Assembly (NCBI GenBank): GCA_044426075.1
Contig: JAWXUT010000078.1
Coordinates: 1 to 8,164, forward strand
Origin: JAWXUT01 sp044426075
GTDB taxonomy: Bacteria; Bacillota; Clostridia; Christensenellales; DTU072
Direction of reading: 5' to 3'
Length of the DNA: 8,164 bases
Below, piece by piece: positions 1-5,657 of the stretch. A program made the position numbers and the translations under genes. A model generated the notes under the pieces. It made no database searches. It was not told where the DNA came from and saw only the letters and a list, made by a program, of their open reading frames with translations. The first letter of the stretch is position 1; every line of letters begins with the position of its first letter.

Positions 1-40
1 TTTTCGCGGATTATATTATCTTTGTTTAAAAAGAAGTCGT
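1..40. other. Window edge, no feature seen
   Basis: AT-rich sequence ahead of the palindromic repeat series. I see no gene, promoter or clear hairpin. It could be the remnant of a further repeat unit or the 3' flank of a gene outside the window; nothing here decides between them. Confidence 0.4.
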
Positions 41-125
41 GTAAAAACTCAGAGATTGCGTATATAACAAGCAAACCCACCCACAACCGATACGAATATA
101 GACTACGTGATATATGGCATATACG
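41..125 (+). repeat. Degenerate first copy of the left-edge palindromic repeat
   Basis: Bases 41-83 align without gaps to the left arm of the copy at 258, matching at roughly 31 of 43 positions. Shared blocks include GTAAAAAC, GAG, TTGCGT and the C-rich stretch. Bases 103-126 resemble the right arm of the copy at 126, sharing CGTGA, ATGG and a final GG. The central hairpin found in the other copies is missing, so this unit is shorter (85 bp against 132 bp) and looks decayed. The homology was aligned by eye. Confidence 0.5.
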
Positions 126-257
126 GTAAAAACGCGTAGTTTGCGTGCAATACGAAGGAAACGCCACCCGCTAAAAAATCCTAATGTATACAGAAATACA
201 TGAATTTTTTAGGGGGTGGTGTTTTCTAAGTAGTGTGCGTGAATTATGGATTTTTAG
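126..257 (+). repeat. Palindromic repeat unit 1, long hairpin
   Basis: This is a 132-bp unit that folds on itself over nearly its whole length. Arms 160-169 and 214-223 pair over 10 bp with one G-T pair, 171-179 pairs with 204-212 over 9 bp, and 184-189 pairs with 196-201 around a 6-base loop. Outside these, GCGTGCAATAC pairs with GTAGTGTGCGT through several G-T pairs, TAGTTT pairs with GAATTA, and TAAAAA pairs with TTTTTA. The G-T pairs fit an RNA (or single DNA strand) of the plus sense; on the minus strand they become C-A mismatches. The next unit starts exactly 132 bp later. Function unknown. Confidence 0.75.
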
Positions 258-389
258 GTAAAAACGCGGAGTTTGCGTGCAGTACAAACAAAGCCCCACT
301 CGTACAAAGATGAGTGTATAGAGACATACTCGATTCTTTGGACTAGTGGGGCTTTGTGCGGTAATGTGCGTGAAATACGCGTTTTTAAA
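258..389 (+). repeat. Palindromic repeat unit 2, long hairpin overlapping the kinase stop codon
   Basis: Second good copy, sharing with unit 1 the left flank (GTAAAAACGCG, GTTTGCGTGC) and the right flank (TGTGCGTGAA, TTTTTA). Its outer stem TAAAAACGCG/CGCGTTTTTA is perfect over 10 bp. Arms 288-300 and 345-357 pair perfectly over 13 bp, 305-310 pairs with 335-340, and 316-319 pairs with 326-329 around a 6-base loop. The central arms differ in sequence from unit 1 but keep the pairing, so the structure rather than the sequence seems conserved. The terminal TTTTTA supplies the TAA stop of the minus-strand dihydroxyacetone kinase gene. Confidence 0.75.
285..358 (-). terminator. Likely terminator of the glycerol operon
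   Basis: Read on the minus strand, about 30 bases after the kinase stop, the perfect 13-bp stem 357-345/300-288 (ACAAAGCCCCACT and its complement) closes a long hairpin. It is followed by a T-rich run (TTTGTTTGT). That is terminator-like, although the T tract is interrupted and the apical part is unusually long. It coincides with the core of palindromic unit 2, so termination may be a side effect of the repeat. The palindrome could also stop transcription arriving on the plus strand. Confidence 0.5.
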
Positions 390-2187
390 TCAAGGTGGAT
401 AGGTAGGTAAATATAACCCCCAACCCATATGCACCTGCGTCTGGAACGCCTATGCTGCGCTCACCTACGGTGCCGGCTCTGCCCATACGGGCGACTATTT
501 TTTTGGTGTCTTCTGCACCTTGCACGGCTGCGGCTGCAGCTGATTGAACTGCGGTTGCCATATCGATACCGGCTTTAGCGGAAGCTGAAAGGCTGTCTGC
601 AGTTGGAACAAGGGCGTCGATTAGTGTTTTGTCACCTACTACTGCGCCTCTGCCAAATGAACGTTCGCCAGTTTCTTGAACACCTTTTACGCTTGCTTGG
701 AAAAGGGTTGCAAGGTCGGCAAGAGTGATTTCTTCTTTACCAAGTACAGATTTGCCGGCATAACGGAATGCGCTGCCCCAAATTGGTCCAGAAGCTCCGC
801 CACAGTATTCCATAATGATTTCAGAACAGCTTACTAAAAACTCGCCAACATCGCCTTTTTTGCGGGTGGCATATTCTACTTTTAGTTGTTTGAATCCTTT
901 TGCAATGCTCATACCGAAATCGCCGTCGCCACAAGAGTCGGCTTTGCAGAAAGGTACTTCATTTTCTATAATTACATCTGCCATTTTGTCTACAAGTTCA
1001 ACCATACCGGCGGTGTTTATTATGTTGCCGATTTTAGCGGGTCCTTTTGCCTCATAAATTGCTTCCACTTTTACGGCGGCTACCTTTTTTGCGGGAGCTT
1101 TTGGTGCTGCGGAAACCATTGCTTGTGGTGTGATGTTAAGTGCTTTTGCAAGTGCTTTGATTGCATCTTGACAAGCGCTAGCTTCTTCTGACTGTGCGCC
1201 CCAAGTTAGTGCGGGGGTTGAAACGGGGGCTTCTAGTAGCTCTTTTAACTCTGCATCAACTCTTAATAGAGAAACTGATGCGCCCGCCATATCGATACTT
1301 GTCATATAATTGCCAACCATAGTTTTTGCAATTGTGATGCCCGCTTCTTCCAATACATTTGATACGGAATTGTTAAATAAATATAATTCTTGTAGTGGAC
1401 TGCCACCGAATCCGTTTATTAAAAGTGCAATTTCTTCGCCTTTTTTAAGCCCTAAATCTTCAATTAAATCGGGTACTATGCGTGAAGCTAGTTGGTCTGA
1501 AGTTTGAAGTTTTTCTCTTTTTCTGCCTGGTTCGCCGTGTATGCCAACACCGAATTCCATTTCATCATCACCAATTTCAAATGTTGGTGAACCCGCTGCT
1601 GGAACGGTGCAAGATGTAAACGCAAAGCCTAAACTGCGTACGTTATCTATAACTTTTTGCGCCACTGCTTTAACTTCTGCTAGCGTTGCGCCGGTTTCTG
1701 CCTTTGCACCCGCAATTTTGTGCACAAATACTGTGCCCGCAACTCCGCGTCTGCCAACTGTGTATAGGCTATCTTTAACTGCAATATCATCATTTACGAA
1801 TACGGCGTCAACTTCTATCCCGTCATCTTTTGCAAGTGCTGCTGCGTTGTTGAAGTTCATACAGTCACCAGAATAGTTTTTTACTATCATAAGTGTGCCC
1901 TTGCCGGACTCTGTTAACTTTAGCGCGTTGTATACTTGAATTTGTGAAGGAGATGCAAATACATCACCGCAAACGGCTGCATCTAACATTCCTTTGCCTA
2001 CAAACCCTGCGTGTGCGGGTTCGTGTCCGCTTCCGCCGCCACTTATAAGGCTTACCTTATTTGTGTTGATTTGTGCTTTTTTAACAACTTTATATTGCTC
2101 TACAAACTCTAACTCTGGGTGTGCCTTTGCCATACCGTGGCACATCTCAATTACAAATGAATCGGTAGTGTTTATTATCTTTTTCAT
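385..2187 (-). CDS. dhaK: Dihydroxyacetone kinase, DhaK-DhaL fusion (ATP-dependent)
   Basis: This 600-residue protein phosphorylates dihydroxyacetone to dihydroxyacetone phosphate in the cytoplasm. Residues about 1-325 form the substrate-binding DhaK domain, with GGGSGHEP at 50-57 and the covalent-binding histidine H217 in GIHGEPG. Residues about 385-600 form the ATP-binding DhaL domain, with an acidic DSCGDGDFG loop at 417-425 (D417, D421, D423), GGASGP at 463-468 and a C-terminal GVPDAGA at 580-586. An Ala/Lys/Pro-rich linker (about 355-385) joins them. Length and order match single-chain kinases of the Citrobacter/eukaryotic type; no PTS-type DhaM is nearby. The ATG start has a GGAGG site a few bases upstream. 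It lies 77 bp downstream of gldA on the same strand, giving a glycerol to DHA to DHAP route. The spacing of the first aspartate in the DhaL loop is one residue shorter than I expect. The gene ends inside a palindromic repeat. Confidence 0.95.
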   Translation of the reverse strand: MKKIINTTDSFVIEMCHGMAKAHPELEFVEQYKVVKKAQINTNKVSLISGGGSGHEPAHAGFVGKGMLDAAVCGDVFASPSQIQVYNALKLTESGKGTLMIVKNYSGDCMNFNNAAALAKDDGIEVDAVFVNDDIAVKDSLYTVGRRGVAGTVFVHKIAGAKAETGATLAEVKAVAQKVIDNVRSLGFAFTSCTVPAAGSPTFEIGDDEMEFGVGIHGEPGRKREKLQTSDQLASRIVPDLIEDLGLKKGEEIALLINGFGGSPLQELYLFNNSVSNVLEEAGITIAKTMVGNYMTSIDMAGASVSLLRVDAELKELLEAPVSTPALTWGAQSEEASACQDAIKALAKALNITPQAMVSAAPKAPAKKVAAVKVEAIYEAKGPAKIGNIINTAGMVELVDKMADVIIENEVPFCKADSCGDGDFGMSIAKGFKQLKVEYATRKKGDVGEFLVSCSEIIMEYCGGASGPIWGSAFRYAGKSVLGKEEITLADLATLFQASVKGVQETGERSFGRGAVVGDKTLIDALVPTADSLSASAKAGIDMATAVQSAAAAAVQGAEDTKKIVARMGRAGTVGERSIGVPDAGAYGLGVIFTYLSTLI

Positions 2188-2212
2188 CTATATCCTCCTG
2201 TCTATTAATTTA

Positions 2213-2244
2213 CAATAACTACCCTATATAGCGGGTAGTTATTG
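2213..2244 (-). promoter_or_regulatory. Perfect 12-bp hairpin between gldA and dhaK
   Basis: CAATAACTACCC and GGGTAGTTATTG are exact reverse complements separated by 8 bases. On the operon mRNA this forms a hairpin after the gldA stop and 25 bases before the dhaK start, with the dhaK ribosome binding site just outside it. No T run follows, so it is not a standard intrinsic terminator. A processing or stabilising element, or a tuner of relative expression of the two genes, would fit; the function is inferred. Confidence 0.6.
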
Positions 2245-2264
2245 AGAGATTGTTTATTTTGATA

Positions 2265-3413
2265 TTAGTGGCAATCGCAATCGCAGTCACAACCACCGCT
2301 TAGTTCGCTACCCAATTTATCTGCTGCAATAATAGCTGCTGCAACATCTGCTGCTGTTACTGGGAATGGCATACTGTGTACGCTTTCTTCTGGGATGCAA
2401 GCTTTTTCTGCAACTTCCATTAGTCTGTCGCCGATATCTTCAACACCTAAATCAGCAAGACATACTGGCAAACCAACTGTTAAACAGAAGTTGATAACTT
2501 CTTCAATTTCTTCTTGTGGTGCGTTCTCAAGAACAAGTTGGCAGATTGTGCCAAATGCTACTTTTTCACCGTGGAAGTAGTGGTGTGCTTCTTCTAACAC
2601 TGTCAATCCGTCGTGGATAGCGTGGGCTGCTGCAAGTCCGCCACTCTCAAAACCTAGTCCGCTTAGTAGGATGTTGGTTTCAATAATATTTTCTAGTGCG
2701 GGGGTTACAACGTTTTGCTCACAAGCAAGTTTTGCCTTGTATCCGTCTGCAAGCAATGTTTCATAACACAAAGTTGCCAAACTAAATGCTGCCATTGTGC
2801 CTTTTGCTGCGGGAGCTGCTCCCTCTCTTGCACCGCAAGGCAAGCCCGCGTTTACATTTGCATATGCTCTTTTTGTTGCGCGTGCCTCAAAATATGTCGA
2901 TAGCGCGTCTCCCATTCCGCTTACCAAAAAGCGTGCTGGTGCTGCTGCAATAACTGTTGTATCAATTAATACTACACTTGGGCTCTGTTTGAAGTAAGCA
3001 TAATCATCAAAAGCTCCGTCTGGTGTGTACAAAACTGCTGAGTGGCTAGTTGGTGCATCTGTTGCTGCTATTGTTGGGCAGATAATAAGCGCTTCGCCTT
3101 CTGCTACGCATTTTGCGGTATCAATAGCTTTTCCGCCGCCAAGTCCAATTGTACAGTCACAGCTGTTTGCTTTTGCAATTGCTTGCAATTCTGCTATGGC
3201 TTGTCTTGAACACTCACCAGTAAATGGTGCTACTATAAACTCAATATCAAATTTCTTTGCTGTTGAATCAAGCTTTGCTTTAACCCTTGCTACGTCATCT
3301 TTGTGTGCAATTAATAGTGCTTTTTTGCCAAATGTACTAACAAAATATCCTAAATTTAATAGTTCGTTTTCGCCTTGTACATACTTTGTTGGGCAAATAA
3401 ATGCTTTTCTCAT
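2265..3413 (-). CDS. gldA: Glycerol dehydrogenase, NAD- and zinc-dependent
   Basis: This 382-residue iron-type (group III) alcohol dehydrogenase oxidises glycerol to dihydroxyacetone with NAD+. The nucleotide-binding GLGGGKAIDTAK lies at 90-101. By alignment with E. coli GldA the metal ligands are D169 (SGMGDA), H264 (AAAHAIHDG) and H281 (YFHGEKVAFG); the two histidines are 17 apart, as in E. coli. About 12 extra residues lie at roughly 187-205 relative to E. coli. The tail ends GG-CDCDCDCH, a striking Cys-Asp repeat absent from E. coli GldA. The ATG at 3413 follows CTAAAGGAGA at ideal spacing. An in-frame ATG at 3503 is excluded because the operon promoter lies inside that extension. It is first in the operon with the dihydroxyacetone kinase. 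Confidence 0.95.
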   Translation of the reverse strand: MRKAFICPTKYVQGENELLNLGYFVSTFGKKALLIAHKDDVARVKAKLDSTAKKFDIEFIVAPFTGECSRQAIAELQAIAKANSCDCTIGLGGGKAIDTAKCVAEGEALIICPTIAATDAPTSHSAVLYTPDGAFDDYAYFKQSPSVVLIDTTVIAAAPARFLVSGMGDALSTYFEARATKRAYANVNAGLPCGAREGAAPAAKGTMAAFSLATLCYETLLADGYKAKLACEQNVVTPALENIIETNILLSGLGFESGGLAAAHAIHDGLTVLEEAHHYFHGEKVAFGTICQLVLENAPQEEIEEVINFCLTVGLPVCLADLGVEDIGDRLMEVAEKACIPEESVHSMPFPVTAADVAAAIIAADKLGSELSGGCDCDCDCH

Positions 3414-3420
3414 ATTTATG

Positions 3421-3430
3421 TCTCCTTTAG
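3421..3430 (-). promoter_or_regulatory. Ribosome binding site that fixes the gldA start
   Basis: On the minus strand CTAAAGGAGA precedes ATAAATATG-type spacing to the ATG at 3413. This strong site, together with the promoter further upstream, selects 3413 over the upstream in-frame ATG at 3503. Confidence 0.85.
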
Positions 3431-3431
3431 A

Positions 3432-3488
3432 GTAATATTTTCTATTATTGTACACCAGCTTTTTAATAGTGTCAATAGGGAATATTAC
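3432..3488. repeat. Inverted repeat GTAATATT/AATATTAC bracketing the gldA promoter
   Basis: GTAATATT at 3432-3439 and AATATTAC at 3481-3488 are perfect reverse complements with 41 bases between them. One arm is just upstream of the -35 box and the other is at the predicted start of transcription. This could be a split operator for a repressor, but 8-bp AT-rich matches also arise by chance. Confidence 0.35.
3447..3475 (-). promoter_or_regulatory. Sigma-A type promoter of the gldA-dhaK operon
   Basis: On the minus strand TTGACA (3475-3470) and TACAAT (3452-3447) are separated by exactly 17 bases, nearly the full consensus. Transcription would begin near 3440, giving a leader of about 27 nt before the gldA ATG. 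An 8-bp inverted repeat brackets the promoter, which suggests control by a DNA-binding protein. Confidence 0.85.
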
Positions 3489-3752
3489 CTTTTTTACGCT
3501 CATAAATCCCTCTTTTTTGCGCGATATCCAATTTATCCCTTTTATTTAAAAAAATTACCAAATTTTGCACACATTAAACTGGCTTCCCATTTTTTATTTA
3601 CTTTATTTTTTAGAAAAGGTGGCTTATTTCTATCCAAAAACCCAAAAATATTGCCTCTTTACTTTTTGTTATTTTTAGTGTATTATATAGTTAGAATATA
3701 TTTGACATCATATTGTAAACACTTTTTCAGAATTCATTAATATTTACTGCGA
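3489..3752. other. AT-rich divergent intergenic region
   Basis: This separates the minus-strand glycerol operon from the plus-strand protease operon. I see no gene; the reading frames here are not supported by a start site or family match. A TTGACA at 3702-3707 lacks a good partner -10. TGTAAA-CACT-TTTTCA at 3714-3729 is a near-palindrome loosely resembling catabolite-control sites of Gram-positive bacteria, with low confidence. Confidence 0.5.
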
Positions 3753-3769
3753 TGTTCATTTAATGTTCA
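3753..3769 (+). promoter_or_regulatory. Direct repeat TGTTCA-N5-TGTTCA, candidate response regulator box
   Basis: Two identical TGTTCA hexamers start 11 bp apart (3753 and 3764), within a longer near-repeat ATGTTCATTTA/ATGTTCAATTA. One-turn direct repeats are the typical binding architecture of OmpR/PhoB-family regulators. The WalR consensus TGTWAH-N5-TGTWAH differs at one position per half-site. The pair covers the place of the -35 box for the TATAAT at 3781, where no good -35 exists, as in promoters activated by this family. The regulator encoded two genes downstream is the obvious candidate; this is inferred. Confidence 0.5.
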
Positions 3770-3780
3770 ATTAAGGTGTA

Positions 3781-3786
3781 TATAAT
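3781..3786 (+). promoter_or_regulatory. -10 box of the protease/two-component operon
   Basis: A consensus TATAAT lies 28 bases before the protease ATG; transcription would start near 3793. The matching -35 position (about 3758-3763) reads ATTTAA, a poor match, so an activator bound to the TGTTCA repeats is probably needed. Confidence 0.6.
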
Positions 3787-3814
3787 GTGTGTACTATAAA
3801 GTAACAGAGGCAAT

Positions 3815-4960
3815 ATGAAAGACAGACAAGAATTCTACAACTACAGAGCGCCCGATGGCAACAGCTATCGTCCGGCACAGCCACACCGCAGCAAGGTGTC
3901 GTTTTGGGGTATACTTTTTGGCATAATTGCAATCTGTCTGGTTGCGGGCATAAGCGGATATATAGGCGCTAGCTTAGCTACGCAAGATGATAACAAATTA
4001 GTGGTTTATGTGTCGCCCGATAACACGGTGTCGTCCGATACAGATATTTACGGCAACTTGACAATTTCTGGCGTTTATAACGCAAATAGTGATTCAGTTG
4101 TAGAAGTACACACCCAGTCATATGTGTCATATACGTCCGCTAGCAGCACAAACGCGGGCAGCGGAGTTATTTGGGCAGACGGATATGTTGTTACAAATTA
4201 TCACGTGGTTTCCGATGCAACACAAATCTATGTAACTTTTAGCGACGGAGAAACAACAGTTAACGCCACGCTTCATAGCAAAGATGAAGAGTTGGATATT
4301 GCAATACTGGCCGTTTCTGCTACAAATATGCAACCCGTAACTTTGGGCAATTCAGACAATTTATCTGTTGGGCAAACCGTTGTATCAATTGGCAATCCGC
4401 TTGGCACGCTAGGTGGCACGATTACAGACGGCATAATAAGCGCGTTAGATAGGTCTGTTGTTGTAGATAATATAAGTATGAACCTATTACAAACAAATGC
4501 GGCAGTTAGCCCAGGGAACTCTGGCGGCGGTCTGTTTGATATGAGTGGGAATTTGATTGGTATTGTAAATGCGCAAGCAAGTGCCGACGACGCAGAGGGC
4601 ATTGGCTTTGCAATTCCAATAAATGATGTTAAGGATGTAGTAGAACAATTGTTTGCTAAATCTTATGTGTCAGATAGGGTTGATGTTGATACAGTTGTGT
4701 TAAATGAAGTAACCGTTGTATCACAATTATATCCACTAACTGGGCTAATGGTTGCGGGCACAAACACAACTTCTGCATACAACACATTTGATGTTTGTGA
4801 CTACATATTAAGTGTAGGCGGAGTTGAAATTTCAACTATAGCAGAATGGGATTTCCAATTGCGAAAATACTCGGTTGGGGATACCATAATAATAGCAATG
4901 GGAGACCGATATGGCGGTTTTTATGATGTATACTATACGCTAGAAGCAATAACAGCGTAA
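3815..4960 (+). CDS. htrA: Membrane-anchored HtrA/DegP-type serine protease with PDZ domain
   Basis: This 381-residue S1C protease would degrade or trim misfolded proteins outside the membrane. A cytoplasmic tail (1-28) precedes one membrane segment (about 29-55). A linker and trypsin-like domain (about 85-280) carry the triad H130 (TNYHVV), D161 (ELDIAIL) and S236 (SPGNSGGG), plus the family motif IGNPLG at 192-197. A single C-terminal PDZ domain (about 285-381) is recognisable from VCDYILSVGG and the VGDTIII strand. It is divergent: the usual GSPA-type loop is replaced by GTNTTSAYNT. The ATG has a modest AGAGG site. The gene leads an operon with a response regulator and kinase, resembling links of HtrA to CssRS or WalRK in Firmicutes, so it probably belongs to an envelope-stress response. 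Family assignment is sure; the exact orthologue is not. Confidence 0.93.
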   Translation: MKDRQEFYNYRAPDGNSYRPAQPHRSKVSFWGILFGIIAICLVAGISGYIGASLATQDDNKLVVYVSPDNTVSSDTDIYGNLTISGVYNANSDSVVEVHTQSYVSYTSASSTNAGSGVIWADGYVVTNYHVVSDATQIYVTFSDGETTVNATLHSKDEELDIAILAVSATNMQPVTLGNSDNLSVGQTVVSIGNPLGTLGGTITDGIISALDRSVVVDNISMNLLQTNAAVSPGNSGGGLFDMSGNLIGIVNAQASADDAEGIGFAIPINDVKDVVEQLFAKSYVSDRVDVDTVVLNEVTVVSQLYPLTGLMVAGTNTTSAYNTFDVCDYILSVGGVEISTIAEWDFQLRKYSVGDTIIIAMGDRYGGFYDVYYTLEAITA

Positions 4961-4973
4961 TTAAATAAACATT

Positions 4974-4980
4974 AGGAGGA
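4974..4980 (+). promoter_or_regulatory. Strong ribosome binding site of the response regulator gene
   Basis: AGGAGGA sits 5 bases before the ATG at 4986, in the 25-nt gap after the protease stop. It is much stronger than the protease site, so the regulator may be translated better than the protease from the same mRNA. Confidence 0.85.
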
Positions 4981-4985
4981 GACAA

Positions 4986-5657
4986 ATGTATAAAATTTTA
5001 GTAGTTGATGATGAAGAGAATATCAGACAATTAGTAGTAAAGTACGGCAATTTTGAAGGCCACACTGTTAGCGAAGCAGCTGACGGAATGGAGGCTATTG
5101 AGAAGGTAAAAAACAACAAATTCGATATCGTAATAATGGATGTTATGATGCCAGAGCTTGACGGATTTTCTGCTGTAAGAGAGATAAGAAAATTTAGCAA
5201 TGTTCCAATAATAATGTTATCTGCTCGCGTTGAGCCATATGACAAAATTCACGGATTTGAGATTGGCATTGATGACTATGTAACCAAGCCATTTTCCACA
5301 AAAGAGTTGATGCTTAGGATATCTGCAGTATTAAATCGCGCAAAGACCCAAGCGGTTGCAAGCGACGTATTTGAGGCACCAAATTTAAAGGTAGATTTCA
5401 CCGCACGCATAGTGTGGATAGAGGGCAATCGCGTTGATTTATCACCAAAAGAGTATGATTTATTGTTCTATATGGTAGAAAATTGCGGCATAGCTTTATC
5501 CCGCGAGAAGATACTAAACGAAGTTTGGGGTTATGATTTTTATGGTGATGACCGCACGCTAGACACACACATTAAACTATTGCGTCGCAGTTTAGGGGTT
5601 TGCAGTGAGTACATTGTAACCTTGCGAGGTATGGGGTATAGGTTTGAAACAAAGTAG
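4986..5657 (+). CDS. OmpR/PhoB-family response regulator
   Basis: This 223-residue transcription factor is switched by phosphorylation from the kinase encoded next to it. The receiver domain (1 to about 118) has the acidic pair D8-D9, phospho-acceptor D52 in IMDVMMPELDG, switch residue S79 and K101 in the KPF motif. The winged-helix DNA-binding domain (about 128-223) shows LSPKEYDLLFYMVEN, the recognition-helix region RTLDTHIKLLRRSLG and the wing GMGYRFE. Length and layout are standard. The spacing to the protease (25 nt) and the 14-nt overlap with the kinase indicate one operon. The TGTTCA direct repeat before the protease is a plausible binding site, making the operon autoregulated. It resembles WalR, PhoP and CssR equally by eye, so no symbol is given. 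Confidence 0.95.
   Translation: MYKILVVDDEENIRQLVVKYGNFEGHTVSEAADGMEAIEKVKNNKFDIVIMDVMMPELDGFSAVREIRKFSNVPIIMLSARVEPYDKIHGFEIGIDDYVTKPFSTKELMLRISAVLNRAKTQAVASDVFEAPNLKVDFTARIVWIEGNRVDLSPKEYDLLFYMVENCGIALSREKILNEVWGYDFYGDDRTLDTHIKLLRRSLGVCSEYIVTLRGMGYRFETK

Noticed and set aside
41..389. Integron attC sites
   Set aside because: The palindromic units lack the GTTRRRY/RYYYAAC core pair and there are no gene cassettes or integrase.
815..1876. Several plus-strand frames opposite the dihydroxyacetone kinase gene
   Set aside because: They are antisense shadows of a well-supported gene and have no recognisable motifs or start sites.
3414..3503. N-terminal extension of gldA starting at an ATG at 3503
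   Set aside because: It would span the operon's own near-consensus promoter and has no ribosome binding site; the ATG at 3413 has a strong one and matches family length.
3702..3730. TTGACA at 3702 as the -35 of the protease operon promoter
   Set aside because: No acceptable -10 lies 16-18 bases downstream; TATAAT at 3781 is too far away to pair with it.
3375..3740. A 121-codon plus-strand frame in the divergent intergenic region
   Set aside because: It overlaps the gldA start and promoter, has no convincing start site and shows only the F/Y/L/K composition expected from AT-rich noncoding DNA.
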